In this document: positions 27,901 through 39,522 of the stretch, piece by piece
Numbering within the stretch: the stretch's first letter is position 1
Layout of the letters: every line of letters begins with the position of its first letter
Origin: Symsagittifera roscoffensis
Lineage: Eukaryota; Xenacoelomorpha; Acoela; Convolutidae
DNA length: 64,000 nucleotides
NCBI RefSeq assembly: GCF_963678635.1
Contig: NC_087068.1
Location: 33,799,436-33,863,435, forward strand
Reading direction: 5' to 3'
The notes under the pieces: generated by a model
What the model saw: the letters and a program-made list of their open reading frames with translations, nothing else
The model's database searches: none
What the model was told of the DNA's origin: nothing
Program-made: the position numbers and the translations under genes

Positions 27901-29900
27901 AACAAAAACTTTTTGCAAACCAAATCTGAATATAAAATAACTTGAATTAGTTCGAGTTTCCATATCTCAGGTAGCTTGCTCAAAAAGCTCAAATTTTTGC
28001 AAGCCAATTCCGTCTATGAAGTAACTTGGAAAACCTCAAAGTTCAATAGCTCGGATAGCTTGCTTGAGTAGCTCAAACTTTTGCGAACCGATTCAATCTA
28101 TGACACATCTGGAAATATTTTGATTTTTCATAGCTCGAAATTTGTTTTCAAAAAAATCAAAGCTTTCGCGAACCGATCAGTATCCGAAATCACTTGAATC
28201 ATCTCAAAATTTCATAGCTTGAAAAACTGGTTTAAAAAAAAAACACAATTTTGTGTTCGAAAGTCGGTTCAGTATATAAATTAACTTGAAAATTTTCAAG
28301 TTTTTAAAGCTTGATCAGCTTTCGTAAAAACCTAAGCTTTTTGACTAGAATTCTGTCGATCAAATAACTTGAAATATCTCAAGGTTTTGTAGCTCGAATA
28401 GCTTGCATAGAAAACTCAAACTTTTGCGAACCGATAACGTCTATAAAATAACTTGAAATGTCTTGAAGTTCTTTAGCTCAAATAGCTTGCTTACAGAACT
28501 TCACATTTCCCAAACTAATTCTGTCTATCAATTTAATTGAAACATCTCAAAAATTCGTAGCTCGAGTAGCTTGCTTGAGAAGCTCAAATTTTTGCAAACC
28601 GATTCAATCTATGAAACAACTGGAAATAATCCGAGTTATCATAGCTCAAAAAGATTCTTCAAAAAACTCATTTTTTTTGCGAACCTATACCGTCTACAAA
28701 ATAACTAATATTTTTTTAAGTTTTAAAATATCGACTAGTTTGCTTTCGAAACAAAAATTTTTCGCAAACCAAATCTGTCTATGAAATAATTTGAAATTGT
28801 TCGAGTTTCCATTGCTCAGGAGGCTTGCTCAAAAAGCTCAAACTTTTGCAAGCCAATTCCGTCTATGAAGTAACTCGGAAAACCTCAAAGTTCAATAGCT
28901 CGGATAGCTTGCTTGAGAACCTCAAACTTTTTGCGAACCGATTCATCTATGACACATCTGGAAATGTTTTGATTTTTCATAGCTCGAAAAGCTTCTTCAA
29001 AAAATCAGAGTTTTCGCGAACCGATCAGTATCCGAAAGCACCTGAATTAGTCAAATATTCAAAGCTTGAAAAACTGGTTCATAAAAACACAATTTTGTTT
29101 TCGAGAGTCGTTTCAGTCCATTAATTAACTTGAAAAACTTCAAGTTTTTAAAGCTTGAACAGCTTTCTTAAAAACCTAAGCTTTTTGACTAGAATTCTGT
29201 CGATCAAATAACTTGAAATACCTCAAAGTTTTGTAGCTCGAATAGCTTGCATAAAAAACTTCACATTTCCCAATTTAATTCTGTCTATCAAACAACTTGA
29301 AACATCTCAAAGTTTCCTAGCTCGAGTAGCTTGCATAGGAGACTCAGACTTTTGGCGAATCGATTCAATGTATGAAATAATTGAAAATATTTCGAGTTAT
29401 CATAGCTCAAAAACATTCTTCAGAAAACTCAATTTTTTCGCGAATCTATACCCTCTACAAAATATTTTAGATACTTTTAAAATTTCAAACATCGACTAGT
29501 TTGCTTTAGAAATAAAAATTATTTGCAAACCAAATCTGACTATGAAATAACTTGAAAAAACTCGAATTTCCATCGTCAGGGTAGCTTGCTTAAAAAGCTC
29601 AAACTTTTGCAAGCCAATTCCGTCTATGAAGTAACCTGAAAAACCTCAAAGTTTATTAGCTCGGATAGCTTGATTGAGAAGCTCAAATTTTTGCAAACCT
29701 ATTCAACCTATGAAACAACTGGAAACAATTAGAGTTATCATAGCTCGAAAATCTTCCTAAAAATACTCAACTTTTTCGCGAACCTATACCGTCTACAAAA
29801 TAACTTAGATACTTTTAATTTTTCAAATATCGACTAGTTTGCTTTAAAAACAAAAACTTTTCGCAAACCAAATCTGACAATGAAATAATTTGAAGCAGTT
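21901..29900 (+). repeat. HOR array D: 10-monomer unit of ~846 bp
   Basis: The marker AGCTCGGATAGCTTGCTTGA occurs at 22131, 22967, 23812, 24662, 25508, 26353, 27199, 28048, 28897 and 29658 (last two bases vary). Intervals are 836, 845, 850, 846, 845, 846, 849, 849 and 761 bp. Ten monomers per unit can be counted from 24,662 to 25,508. The last interval is shorter by about one monomer, as expected where exchange at the array edge dropped one. Copies between 25 and 28.5 kb are the most alike, and those at the edges have more differences, the usual pattern for an array homogenised from its middle. No gene is visible. Confidence 0.92.
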
Positions 29901-32729
29901 CAAAGTTTCAAAGCTCGAAAAACTGGCTGACAAACACTCAATTTTTTTGAAAGCCGTTTCAGTCTAAAATTAACCTGGAATAATTCAATTTTTTTTAAAA
30001 CTCGAATAGCTGTCTTAAGAGCTTAAGCTTTTTGCAAGCAAAATCAGTCTATGAAATAACTTGAATTGACTCAAAGTTACTTAGCTCAAATAGCTTGCAT
30101 ATAAACCTTCACATTTCCCACAAAGTGATTCCGTCGATGAAATAGCTTGAAACATCTCAAAGTTTCATAGATTGGATAGCTTGCTTAAGAAAGTAGAAAG
30201 TTTCGCGAACCGATTCAATTATGTCACAACTGGAAATTTTTCAATTTTTCATCTCGGAAAGCTTCCCTAAAAAAACTCAAATTTTTCGCAAATTTATTTG
30301 TTTCCGAAATAACTTGAAGTATCTCAAAGTTTCAATGCTCAAAAACTGGCTAACCAAAATCAATTTTTTGGAAGCCGGTTCAGTCTAAGAATTATCTTGA
30401 AATATTTTAAACTTTTGAAGCTCGAATAGCTGTCTTAAAAGACAAAGCTTTTTGCTAGCCAAATCACGTTCTTGAAAAAACTCAAAATAATCGCAAATTG
30501 ATTTGTCTCCGCAATAATTTGAAGTATCTCATAGTTTCAATGCTCGAAAACTGGCTAAAAAAACTCAATTCTTTTGGAAGCCGTTTCAGTCTAAGAACTA
30601 ATTTGAAATATTTCAAACTTTCAAAGCTTGAACAGTTGTCTTCAAAGACTGAGCTTTTTGTTAGCCAAATCAGTCTACGAAATAACTTGAAGTGACTCAA
30701 AGTTCCTTAGATGAAATAGCTTGCATATAAAACTTCACATTTCTCAAACTGATTCAGTCGATGAAATAACTTGAAACATTTCAAAATTTTACAGCTCGAA
30801 TAGCTAGATTAAAATTATCATAATTTTTGCGAACCGATTCAATCTACGACACAACTGGAATTTTTTCGATTTTGTATAGCTCGAAAAGTTCCTCAAAAAA
30901 TCAAAGTTTTCGCTAACCGATCAAAATCGGAAATCACTTGAACTATCTCAAAGTTTCAAAGCTCAAAAAATTGGCTGAGAAAAATTCAGTTTTTTCCAAA
31001 GCCGATTCAGTCTAAGAATTAACTTAAAAAATTTGAAATCGCATTGAAAACTTCACATGTTAATGAAAAAGTTTGAATTTTCTGGGAATTTCATAGCTCG
31101 ATTAGCTGGCTTAAAGAAATCAAATTTTTTATAGCTGATTTTAAAGACTAAGATTTTTGCGAGCCGAATCATTTTAGAAAACAATTTGAAATATCTTTAA
31201 GTTTATTAGCTCAATTAGTTTGCTTAAAAAAACAGACACTTCTTTTACCGATTCGGTCTATGAATTAACTTGAAATATCTCAATTTTTCAAAGCTCGAAA
31301 AACGGCTGGAAAAAACTCTATTTTTTGAGAGCCGGTTCAGTCTATGAAATAATTTTCTTGAAATATGAAATATATGAAATATTTCAAACTTTTGACGCTC
31401 TAATAGCTAACTTAAAAGACTCAACTTTTCGCAAAACGATGCAGTCTAAGAATTATTTTGAAATATCTCAAATATTCATATCTAAAATAGCTCGCATTGA
31501 AAACTTCACATGTTAATGAAAAAGTTTGAATTTTCTCGGAATTTCATAGCTCGATTAGCAGGCTTAAAAAAATCAAATTTTTTCCGAACAAACACCGTCT
31601 AATAAAAAAAATCAAAAATCTTTAATTTTTCATTTATCGCTTGCTTATATTTATCGCTTGCAAAGCAAATCCGACTATGAAATAATTTGCAAAATTACAA
31701 AAATTCAGCTCAGATAGATTGCTTTAAAAAATTCAAGTTTTTTTGAGCGAATTCCGTCTATGAAAAAACTTGAAAAGGCATAAAATTTCATAGCTCGAAC
31801 AGCTTGCATAGGAAACTCAAACTTTTCGCAAACCAATTCATTCTATGACAAAACTTGATATACTTATTTTTTTCTTAAATCGAAAAACTTTCCTATATAA
31901 CATGATTTTTTTGAGAACCGATTCTATCTCCGAAATAACTTGAAGTATCTCAAGTTTTGAAGCTGGAAAAAACTGGCTGAGATTAACAATTTTTTCCGAA
32001 CGCCGGTTCAGTCTCTGAATTAATGTAAAATATTTCACTTTTTTTGAGCTCGAATAGCTGTCTTACATTTTTAAGATTTTTGTGAGCCGAATCAGTGTAT
32101 GAAGTAACTTGAAATATCTAAAAGTTTCATAGCTCAATTAGCTTGCTTCAAAAACTCAACATTTCACAAAACTATTCCGTCTTTGAAATAACTTGTTTCA
32201 AAGTTTCATAGCTCGAATTGCTTGCTTATAAAACTCAGATTTTTCAAAAATTGATTCTGTTTATGAGTCAAACTTAATTTTTTCGAATTTTTGAAGCTAG
32301 ATTATCCTGTTTTAGAGCTCGATCAGCTTGTTTGCGAAAACTCAAACTATTCGCGAACCAATTTTCTCTTCAAAAAACCTTATCAATGCTCGAATAGAAT
32401 TCTCGGAGTTTTTCAAACATCAATTCTCGATTAGTATGCTTGGGAAAGAAAAATTTTTCGCGAACCAAATTTGTCACTGAAATAACTTAAGTTAAATCAA
32501 AGCTTACTTGCCCGAGTTTTGCGAATTGATCACTGTTATGAATTTTTTAATGTATTGCTCAAATAGCTTGCTGCGAAAACTCATTTATTTCGCGAACGAT
32601 ACCGCCTTCAAAAAAAATTCAAATATTTCAAACTTTCAAACCTCGAATAAGTTGCTTAATAAACAATCAGTTTTTTTTTCAAACTTGCAAACCTGGAAAC
32701 AAAAAAGCTTGAGAAATTAAAAATAGCTT

Positions 32730-33200
32730 GAATTATCTTAAAGTTCCAATGCTCAAATTACTTGCTTAAAAAGCTCTAAAAAGTTGCGAACCAATAATAC
32801 CGACTATAAAAAAAGTTTGGATGTTTTCAATTTTTCAAAATCGAATAGTTTGTTCAAGAACAAAGTTTTTTTTGAATTTTGAATTATCTCCAAGTTTCGT
32901 TGCTCAATTAGCTTGATTTAAAAACTGAATTATTTTGCAAACCAATACCATCCATAAAAAACCATCCATAAGATTTCAATGTAAAACAGTTTGCTTTAGA
33001 AAAAAAAATTTCTCAAATTGGATCTGTCTATAAAATTACTTGAATTTTCTCTATTTTTCATAGCTCGAAAGCTTGCATAAAAAACAAAAATGTTTCAAAA
33101 ACCGGTTCAGTTTATGAGTTAACTTGAAATAATTTCATATTTTCAAGGTCGAATAGTTTGTTTTAGAAACTGAAATTAGCTTGAACTTGAAGCTCAACAG
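32730..33200 (+). repeat. satellite block nearly identical to 45,183-45,650
   Basis: About 470 bp match the block 12.45 kb to the right with few differences. AATGCTCAAATTACTTGC lies at 32,748 and 45,201, and TGAAATTAGCTTGAACTTG at 33,171 and 45,618. A small indel with a doubled CCATCCATAA is private to this copy. Neighbouring monomers match less well, so this is a recent copy or conversion tract laid over an older collinear relationship. Confidence 0.82.
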
Positions 33201-34229
33201 CTGGCTTAAAAAAAACTAAACTTTTTCGAAAACCGATTTCAAACCAATTAAAACTCAAATAGCAGGATTAAAATTTTAAATCTTGCAAAGTTTCAAAGCT
33301 CGAACAACTTGCTTACAAAATTCGTACTTTCGCAGAACCATTTCAAACAAGTTGAAAACAATATATCAAAGATTCATTGATCAAATAACTTACTTCAAAA
33401 ATTCAGTTTTTTTGCGAACCTATTCCGCCTTCAAAGTAACTTGGAATATTTCAAACTTTCAAATCTCGAAAACTTTGCTTAAGAATCGAAAATTTTCTGC
33501 GATTTGTATCAGTATAAATTTTAGTTTAAGAATTCTCAAAGTTCATTTATGAACTCGCCTGCTTGAAAAACTCAAAATGGGAATCGATACCGTCTTTAAA
33601 ATCACTGGGTTGTTTTTTTTCAAATATCGAATCGCTTCCTCAAGAATATCAAAGCTTTCGCAAACTTCAATTTTTAAAGTATTGAATTATCTAAAAGTTT
33701 TATTGCTGAATTAGCTTGCTTACAAAACTCAAGCGTTTGGCAATCCGATACCGTCTAAAAAATATCTGAAATTTTTCAAAACTTCAATTTCGGATAGCTT
33801 GCTAGAGAAAACAAACATTTTCACAAACCGAATCCGTCAATGAAATCGTGTGAAAAAATTCAGAGTTCCATAGCTGAAATAACTTACTTGGAGAAACGCA
33901 AAATTTTTGGCAATCGATTCATTTTATGATAAAAATTGAAAAATTTGAGTTTTCATAGCTCGAAAAGCATTCCTAAAGAACTGAAAAACTTCGCGAATTG
34001 ATTCCATACTCAAAATAAGTTGTCATTGCTCAAAGACTTTTTGAAAAGTGATTTCTGTTATGATTTTTTTTTAATATTTCAAAACTTCATTGCTCAAATT
34101 GCTTGCTTAAAAAACTCAATTTTTTTGCAAACAAATAATGTCTAATACATAGATAAGATGTCGTAATATTTTGAATATCGAATAGTTTGCTTAAGAAACC
34201 AAATTTTCTTGTGCCAATTCCGTCTAAGA

Positions 34230-35040
34230 TTTCTTCATTTTTTAAAGCTCAAAAGCCTGCTTAAAAAAAACCTAAATTTTTCAGGAAAAGATTTCGTAGC
34301 TAATAGCTCAAAAATCTGGTAAAAAAATCAAATTTGTAAGAACTTGTTCTTTCTTTTGTTGCACTTGACAATTTTCCTTTTTATAGCTCAATTATTTTAC
34401 TTAAAAACTAAAACTTTTGCAATTCTGTTCAATTCATGAACTCAAAAGAAACAATTCAGTTTTCGAAAGCTCAAGTAGCTGGCTGAAGATTTTAAAAACT
34501 TTTTGCAAACAGGTTGCGTTTATGAAATGATTTGAAATGATCTTATTAGCTTGCTGAAAATTCGAAATTTTTTAAAAAAAGATTCAGTCTTTCAGTAAAC
34601 ATGAAACATTTCAAACTTTGAAGCTTGAAGAACTTGCAGAAAAAATTCAATTTTTTAGAGAACCGATGCAGTATATGAAATGATTTGAAAAACTTCGAAT
34701 TTCCAAAGCTCAAAAAGCTTGCTTAAAAAACGCTTCATTCTAGAAAGTGAAGTGAAATACTTGAAATTTTCATAGATCAAATCCTTGTTAACAAACTGAT
34801 TACTTGGCGAACCGGTTCAGTCTAGTAAGAGAATTGAAAAAATTCGAATAATTGGCTTAAAAAACCAAAGGTTTTCGGTAAACGGTGTCGTCTATAAAAC
34901 AACTTGAGCTGTAAAACTTCAAAAAAACGTCAATAAAAAAACTTGAAAAGTCCTAAGGTTCCTTAGCTGAAAAAACTTGCTGAAAAAATTTATTTTTGCC
35001 AAACTGATTCCGCCGATGAAATAACTTGAAACATCTCAAA
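34230..35040 (+). repeat. ancient collinear copy of 21,340-22,110
   Basis: The order of unusual monomers is kept: AAAGCCTGCTT/AACCTGTTT, TTGTAAGAACTTGTTCTTTC / TTATAAGACCTGGTTCTTTC, CAAACAGGTTGCG / CAAACCGGTTTTC, GATCAAATCCTTG in both, ACTGATTACTTGGCGAA in both and AAAACAACTTGAGCTGT in both. Identity is much lower than in the HORs and indels are common, so the duplication is old. Offset about 12.9 kb. Confidence 0.75.
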
Positions 35041-38000
35041 TTTTCATAGGTCGAATAGCTTGTATAAAAAACTCAATTTTTTCACAAACCTATACCGTCT
35101 ACAAAATAGCTTAGATACTTTTAAAATTCCAAACATCGATTAGTTTGCTTTAAAAACAAAATCTTTTCGCAAGCCAAATCCATATATGATTTAAGTTATT
35201 GCTCAGGTAGCTTGCTTAAAACACTCAAACCTTTCGCGAACCTTTTCCGTACAAGAAATACCCATAAAACCTCAAAGTTTCATAGCTCGGATAGCTAGCT
35301 TAAGAAAATCAAACTTTTTGCGAACCGATTGTCCAACTCGAAAATCTTCCTTAAAAAACTCAAACTTTTCGCGAACCGATCTGTGTGCGAAATAACTTGA
35401 AGTATCTCAAAGTTTCAACGCTCGGGAAAATAGCTGAGAAAAACTCAATTTTTTGAAAGCCAGTTCAGTCTAAGAGTTAACTTGAAATATTTCTAACTTT
35501 TGAAGTTCGATTAGTTGTTTTAAAAGACTAAGCTTTTTGTGAGCCAAATCACTCTATGAAATAAATTAAAATATCTCCAAGTCTCAAAGCGCAACAAACC
35601 GGCTGAGAAAAACTCATTTTTTTAAAGTCGGTTCGGTCTAAGAGTTGACTTGACATATTTCAATCTTATAAAGCTCGAACAGTTGTCTTAAAAGACTGAG
35701 CTTTTTGCTAGCCAAAATCAATCTACGAAATAACTTGTAGTGACTCAAAGTTCCTTAGGTGGAACAGTTTGCATATAAATCTTCACATTTCCCGAACTGA
35801 TTCCGTCAATGAAATAACGTGAAACATCTCAAAGTTTTATAGGTCGGATAGCTTGCTTAAGAACCTCAAATTTTTCGCGAACCGATTCAATATATGACAA
35901 AACAAGAAATATTTCAATTTTCCATCTCAAAAATCTTCCTCAAAAAACTCAAAATTTTCGCAAACCGATTTGTCTCCGAAATGAATTGAAGTATCTCAAA
36001 GTTTCAAAGCTCTACAAACTGGCTGAGAAAAACTCAATTTTTTTTAAGTCGGTTCGGTCTAAGATTTGACCTGAATTATTTTAATCTTATAAAGCTCGAA
36101 TAGCTGTCTTAAAAGACTAAGCTTTTTGCTGGCCAAAATCAGTCTAGGAAAAAACTTGTAGTGACTCAAAGTTCCGTAGGTGGAACACCTTGCATATAAA
36201 TCTTCACATTTCCCAAACTGATAAGTCAATGAAATAACTTGAAACAACTCAAAGTTTCATAGGTCGGATAGCTTGCTTGGGAAACTAAATTTTTCGCAAA
36301 CCGATTCAATTTATGACAAAACTGAAAAGTTTTCAACTTTTCGTCTCAAAAAACATCACCAAAACAACTCAAACTCAAACCGCTCAGTTACTGAAGTCAC
36401 TTCAATTATCTCAAGGTTTCAAAGCTCGAAAAACTGGCTGAGAAAAAACTCAGTTTTTTCGAAAACCAATTCAGTTTAAGAATTAACTTGAAATATTTTA
36501 ACTTTTAAAGCTCGAATAGCTGTCTTAAAAGACTAAGCTTTTCCTAACCAAATCATTTTACGAAATAACTTGAAATGACTAAAAGTTCCTTGAATGAAAT
36601 AGCTTGCATATAAAACTTCACATTTCCAATACTGATTCCGCCGATGAAATAATTTGAAGCATCTCAATTTTTCACAGCGCGAATAGCTTGATTCACAAAC
36701 TCAGCATTTTTTGCAAACCGATGCATTCTATGACACAACTGGTAGTAATTACATTTTTCATAGCTCGAAAAACTTCCTCAAAAAACTCAAATTTCCGCGA
36801 ACCGATCTGTATCCGAAATCACTTCAAGGTTTCAGAGCTCGAGAAATAGACTGAGCCAATTCAGTCAAATAATTAACTTAAAATATTTGAATCTTTCAAA
36901 GCTCAAATAGCTGACTTTGAAGACTAAGCTTTTGCGAGCCGAATCAGTCTAGGAAAAAACTTGAAGTGACTCAAAGTTCCTTAGCTGAAAAAGCTTGCAT
37001 ATAAAATTTAACATTTCTCAAACTGATTCCAACGATTGAATAATTTGAAACATCTCAAAAAGTCACAGCTCCAATAGCTTGATTAACAAACTCATACTTT
37101 TGCAAACCGAATTGTCTCCGAAATAACTTGAGAAATCTTAAAATATCAAATCTCGATAAACTGGCTGAGAGAAACTCAGTTTTTTGAAAGCCGGTTCAGT
37201 TTAAGATATAACTTGAAATCTTTCAAACTTTTAAAGTTCAAATAGATGTCTTAAAAGACAAACCACTCTATGAAATAAATTAAACTATCTAAATGTTTCA
37301 AACCTCGAAAAAGTGCTGAGAAAAAAATTCAGTTTTTTCGAAAGCCAACACAGTCAAAGAATTAACTTGAAATATTTAAAACTTTTAAAATTTGAATAGT
37401 CTTAAAAATTAGGCTTTTTTCTAGCCAAATGAGTCTAAGAAATAACTTGAAGTGACTCAAAGTTCCTAAGATGAAAAAGCTTGCATACAAATCTTCACAT
37501 TTCTCAAACTGATTCCGTCAATGAAATAACTTGAAACATCTCAAAGTTTCATATTTCGGATAGCTTGCATCAGAAACTCAAATTTTTTGCAAACCGATTC
37601 AGTTTTTGACACAACTGAACCTTTTTCAATTTTTCATCTCAAAAAACTTTACCAAAAAATTGATTAGTGTCCGAAATAACTTGAAGCATCCCCGAAGTTT
37701 CACAGCGCGAATAGCTTAATTAACAAACTCAAACTTTTTGGAAACCGATTCAATCTATGACACAACTGGTAGTAATTACATTTTTCATAGCTCGAAAAGC
37801 TTCCTCAAAAAACTCAATTTTTTTGCGAATTTTTACCGTCTACAAAACAATATAGGTTTCTTTTAAACTTTCGAATATCGAAGAATTTGTCTTAGAAAAA
37901 ATTTTTTCCCGAATCAAATCTTACAATGAAATAACTTGAAAATTGCCTAAATAGCTCAATTTACAAAATCCGTCTACAAAATAACTTAGATATTTTTAAA

Positions 38001-38054
38001 TTTTCAAATATGGACTAGTTTGCTTTAGAAACAAAATTTTTTCGCAAACCAAAT

Positions 38055-39522
38055 CTGACTATGAAATAACTTGAAATAGTTCGTGTTTCCATTGTTCAGG
38101 TAGTTTGTTTAAAAAGCTCAAATTTTTGCAAGCCAATTCCGTCTATGAAGTAACTTGAAAAAAAACCTCAAAGTTTAATAGCTCGGATAGTTTACTCGAA
38201 AAGGTCAAACTTTTTGCGAACCATTTGGATCTTTGACACAATTGGAAATATTTCGATTTTTCATAGCTCGAAAAGTGTCCCCAAAAAACTCAATTTTTTT
38301 GCAAACTTTTATCGTCTAGAAAACAGTATAGGTATTTGAAAATTTTCAAATATCGACTAGTTTGCTTTAGAAACAAAAATTTTTTGCAAACTAAATCTGA
38401 CTATGAAAGAACTTGAAATAGTTCGAGTTTCCATTGCTCAGGTAGTTTGTTTAAAAAGCTCAAATTTTTGCAAGCCAATTCCGTCTATGAAGTAACTTGA
38501 AAAAAAACCTCAAAGTTTAATAGCTCGGATAGTTTACTCGAAAAGGTCAAACTTTTTGCGAACCATTTGGATCTTTGACACAATTGGAAATATTTCGATT
38601 TTTCATAGCTCGAAAAGTGTCCCCAAAAAACTCAATTTTTTTGCAAACTTTTATCGTCTAGAAAACAGTATAGGTATTTGAAAATTTTCAAATATCGACT
38701 AGTTTGCTTTAGAAACAAAAATTTTTTGCAAACTAAATCTGACTATGAAAGAACTTGAAATAGTTCGAGTTTCCATTGCTCAGGTAGTTTGTTTAAAAAG
38801 CTCAAATTTTTGCTAGCCAATTCCGTCTATGAAGTAACTTGAAAAAAAACCTCAAAGTTTAATAGCTCGGATAGTTTACTCGAAAAGGTCAAACTTTTTG
38901 CGAACCATTTGGATCTTTGACACAATTGGAAATATTTCGATTTTTCATAGCTCGAAAAGTGTCCCCAAAAAACTCAATTTTTTTGCAAACTTTTATCGTC
39001 TAGAAAACAGTATTGGTATTTGAAAATTTTCAAATATCGACTAGTTTGCTTTAGAAACAAAAATTTTTCGCAAACCAAATCTGACTATGAAAGAACTTGA
39101 AATAGTTCGAGTTTCCATTGCTCAGGTAGTTTGTTTAAAAAGCTCAAATTTTTGCTAGCCAATTCCGTCTATGAAGTAACTTGAAAAAAAACCTCAAAGT
39201 TTAATAGCTCGGATAGTTTACTCGAAAAGGTCAAACTTTTTGCAAACCATTTGGATCTTTGACACAATTGGAAATATTTCGATTTTTCATAGCTCGAAAA
39301 GTGTCCCCAAAAAACTCAATTTTTTTGCAAACTTTTATCGTCTAGAAAACAGTATAGGTATTTGAAAATTTTCAAATATCGACTAGTTTGCTTTAGAAAC
39401 AAAAATTTTTCGCAAACCAAATCTGACTATGAAAGAACTTGAAATAGTTCGAGTTTCCATTGCTCAGGTAGTTTGTTTAAAAAGCTCAAATTTTTGCTAG
39501 CCAATTCCGTCTATGAAGTAAC
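38055..39522 (+). repeat. very young 342-bp (4-monomer) HOR array
   Basis: CTGACTATGAAA starts at 38055, 38397, 38739, 39081 and 39423, each exactly 342 bp apart, giving four full copies and a partial fifth that ends near 39,522. Copies differ by only a few bases. For example the triplet CAA in TGCAAGCC of the first two copies becomes CTA in the later ones, and AGTATAGG becomes AGTATTGG once. The fixed length with no indels makes this the most recently amplified segment in the window. It is composed of four ordinary monomers, and the flanking monomers are much more diverged. Confidence 0.95.

Larger units (their letters stand above)
29901..38054 (+). repeat. diverged satellite block with a weak 5-monomer (~420 bp) period
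   Basis: Plus-oriented diverged monomers. One monomer class with GTCGGTTCGGTCTAAG occurs at 35,628 and 36,048 and a related form follows near 36,464, giving a ~416-420-bp, five-monomer spacing. Earlier members of that class lie near 30,372 and 30,578. The segment 32,730-33,200 is nearly the same as 45,183-45,650, and 34,230-35,040 is collinear with 21,340-22,110. A small local duplication of TTATCGCTTGC sits near 31,635. No gene is visible. Confidence 0.82.

Noticed and set aside
30482-30700. Open frames on both strands over the same 200 bp
   Set aside because: Both are chance results of ~84-bp monomers whose length is often a multiple of three; neither resembles a known protein.
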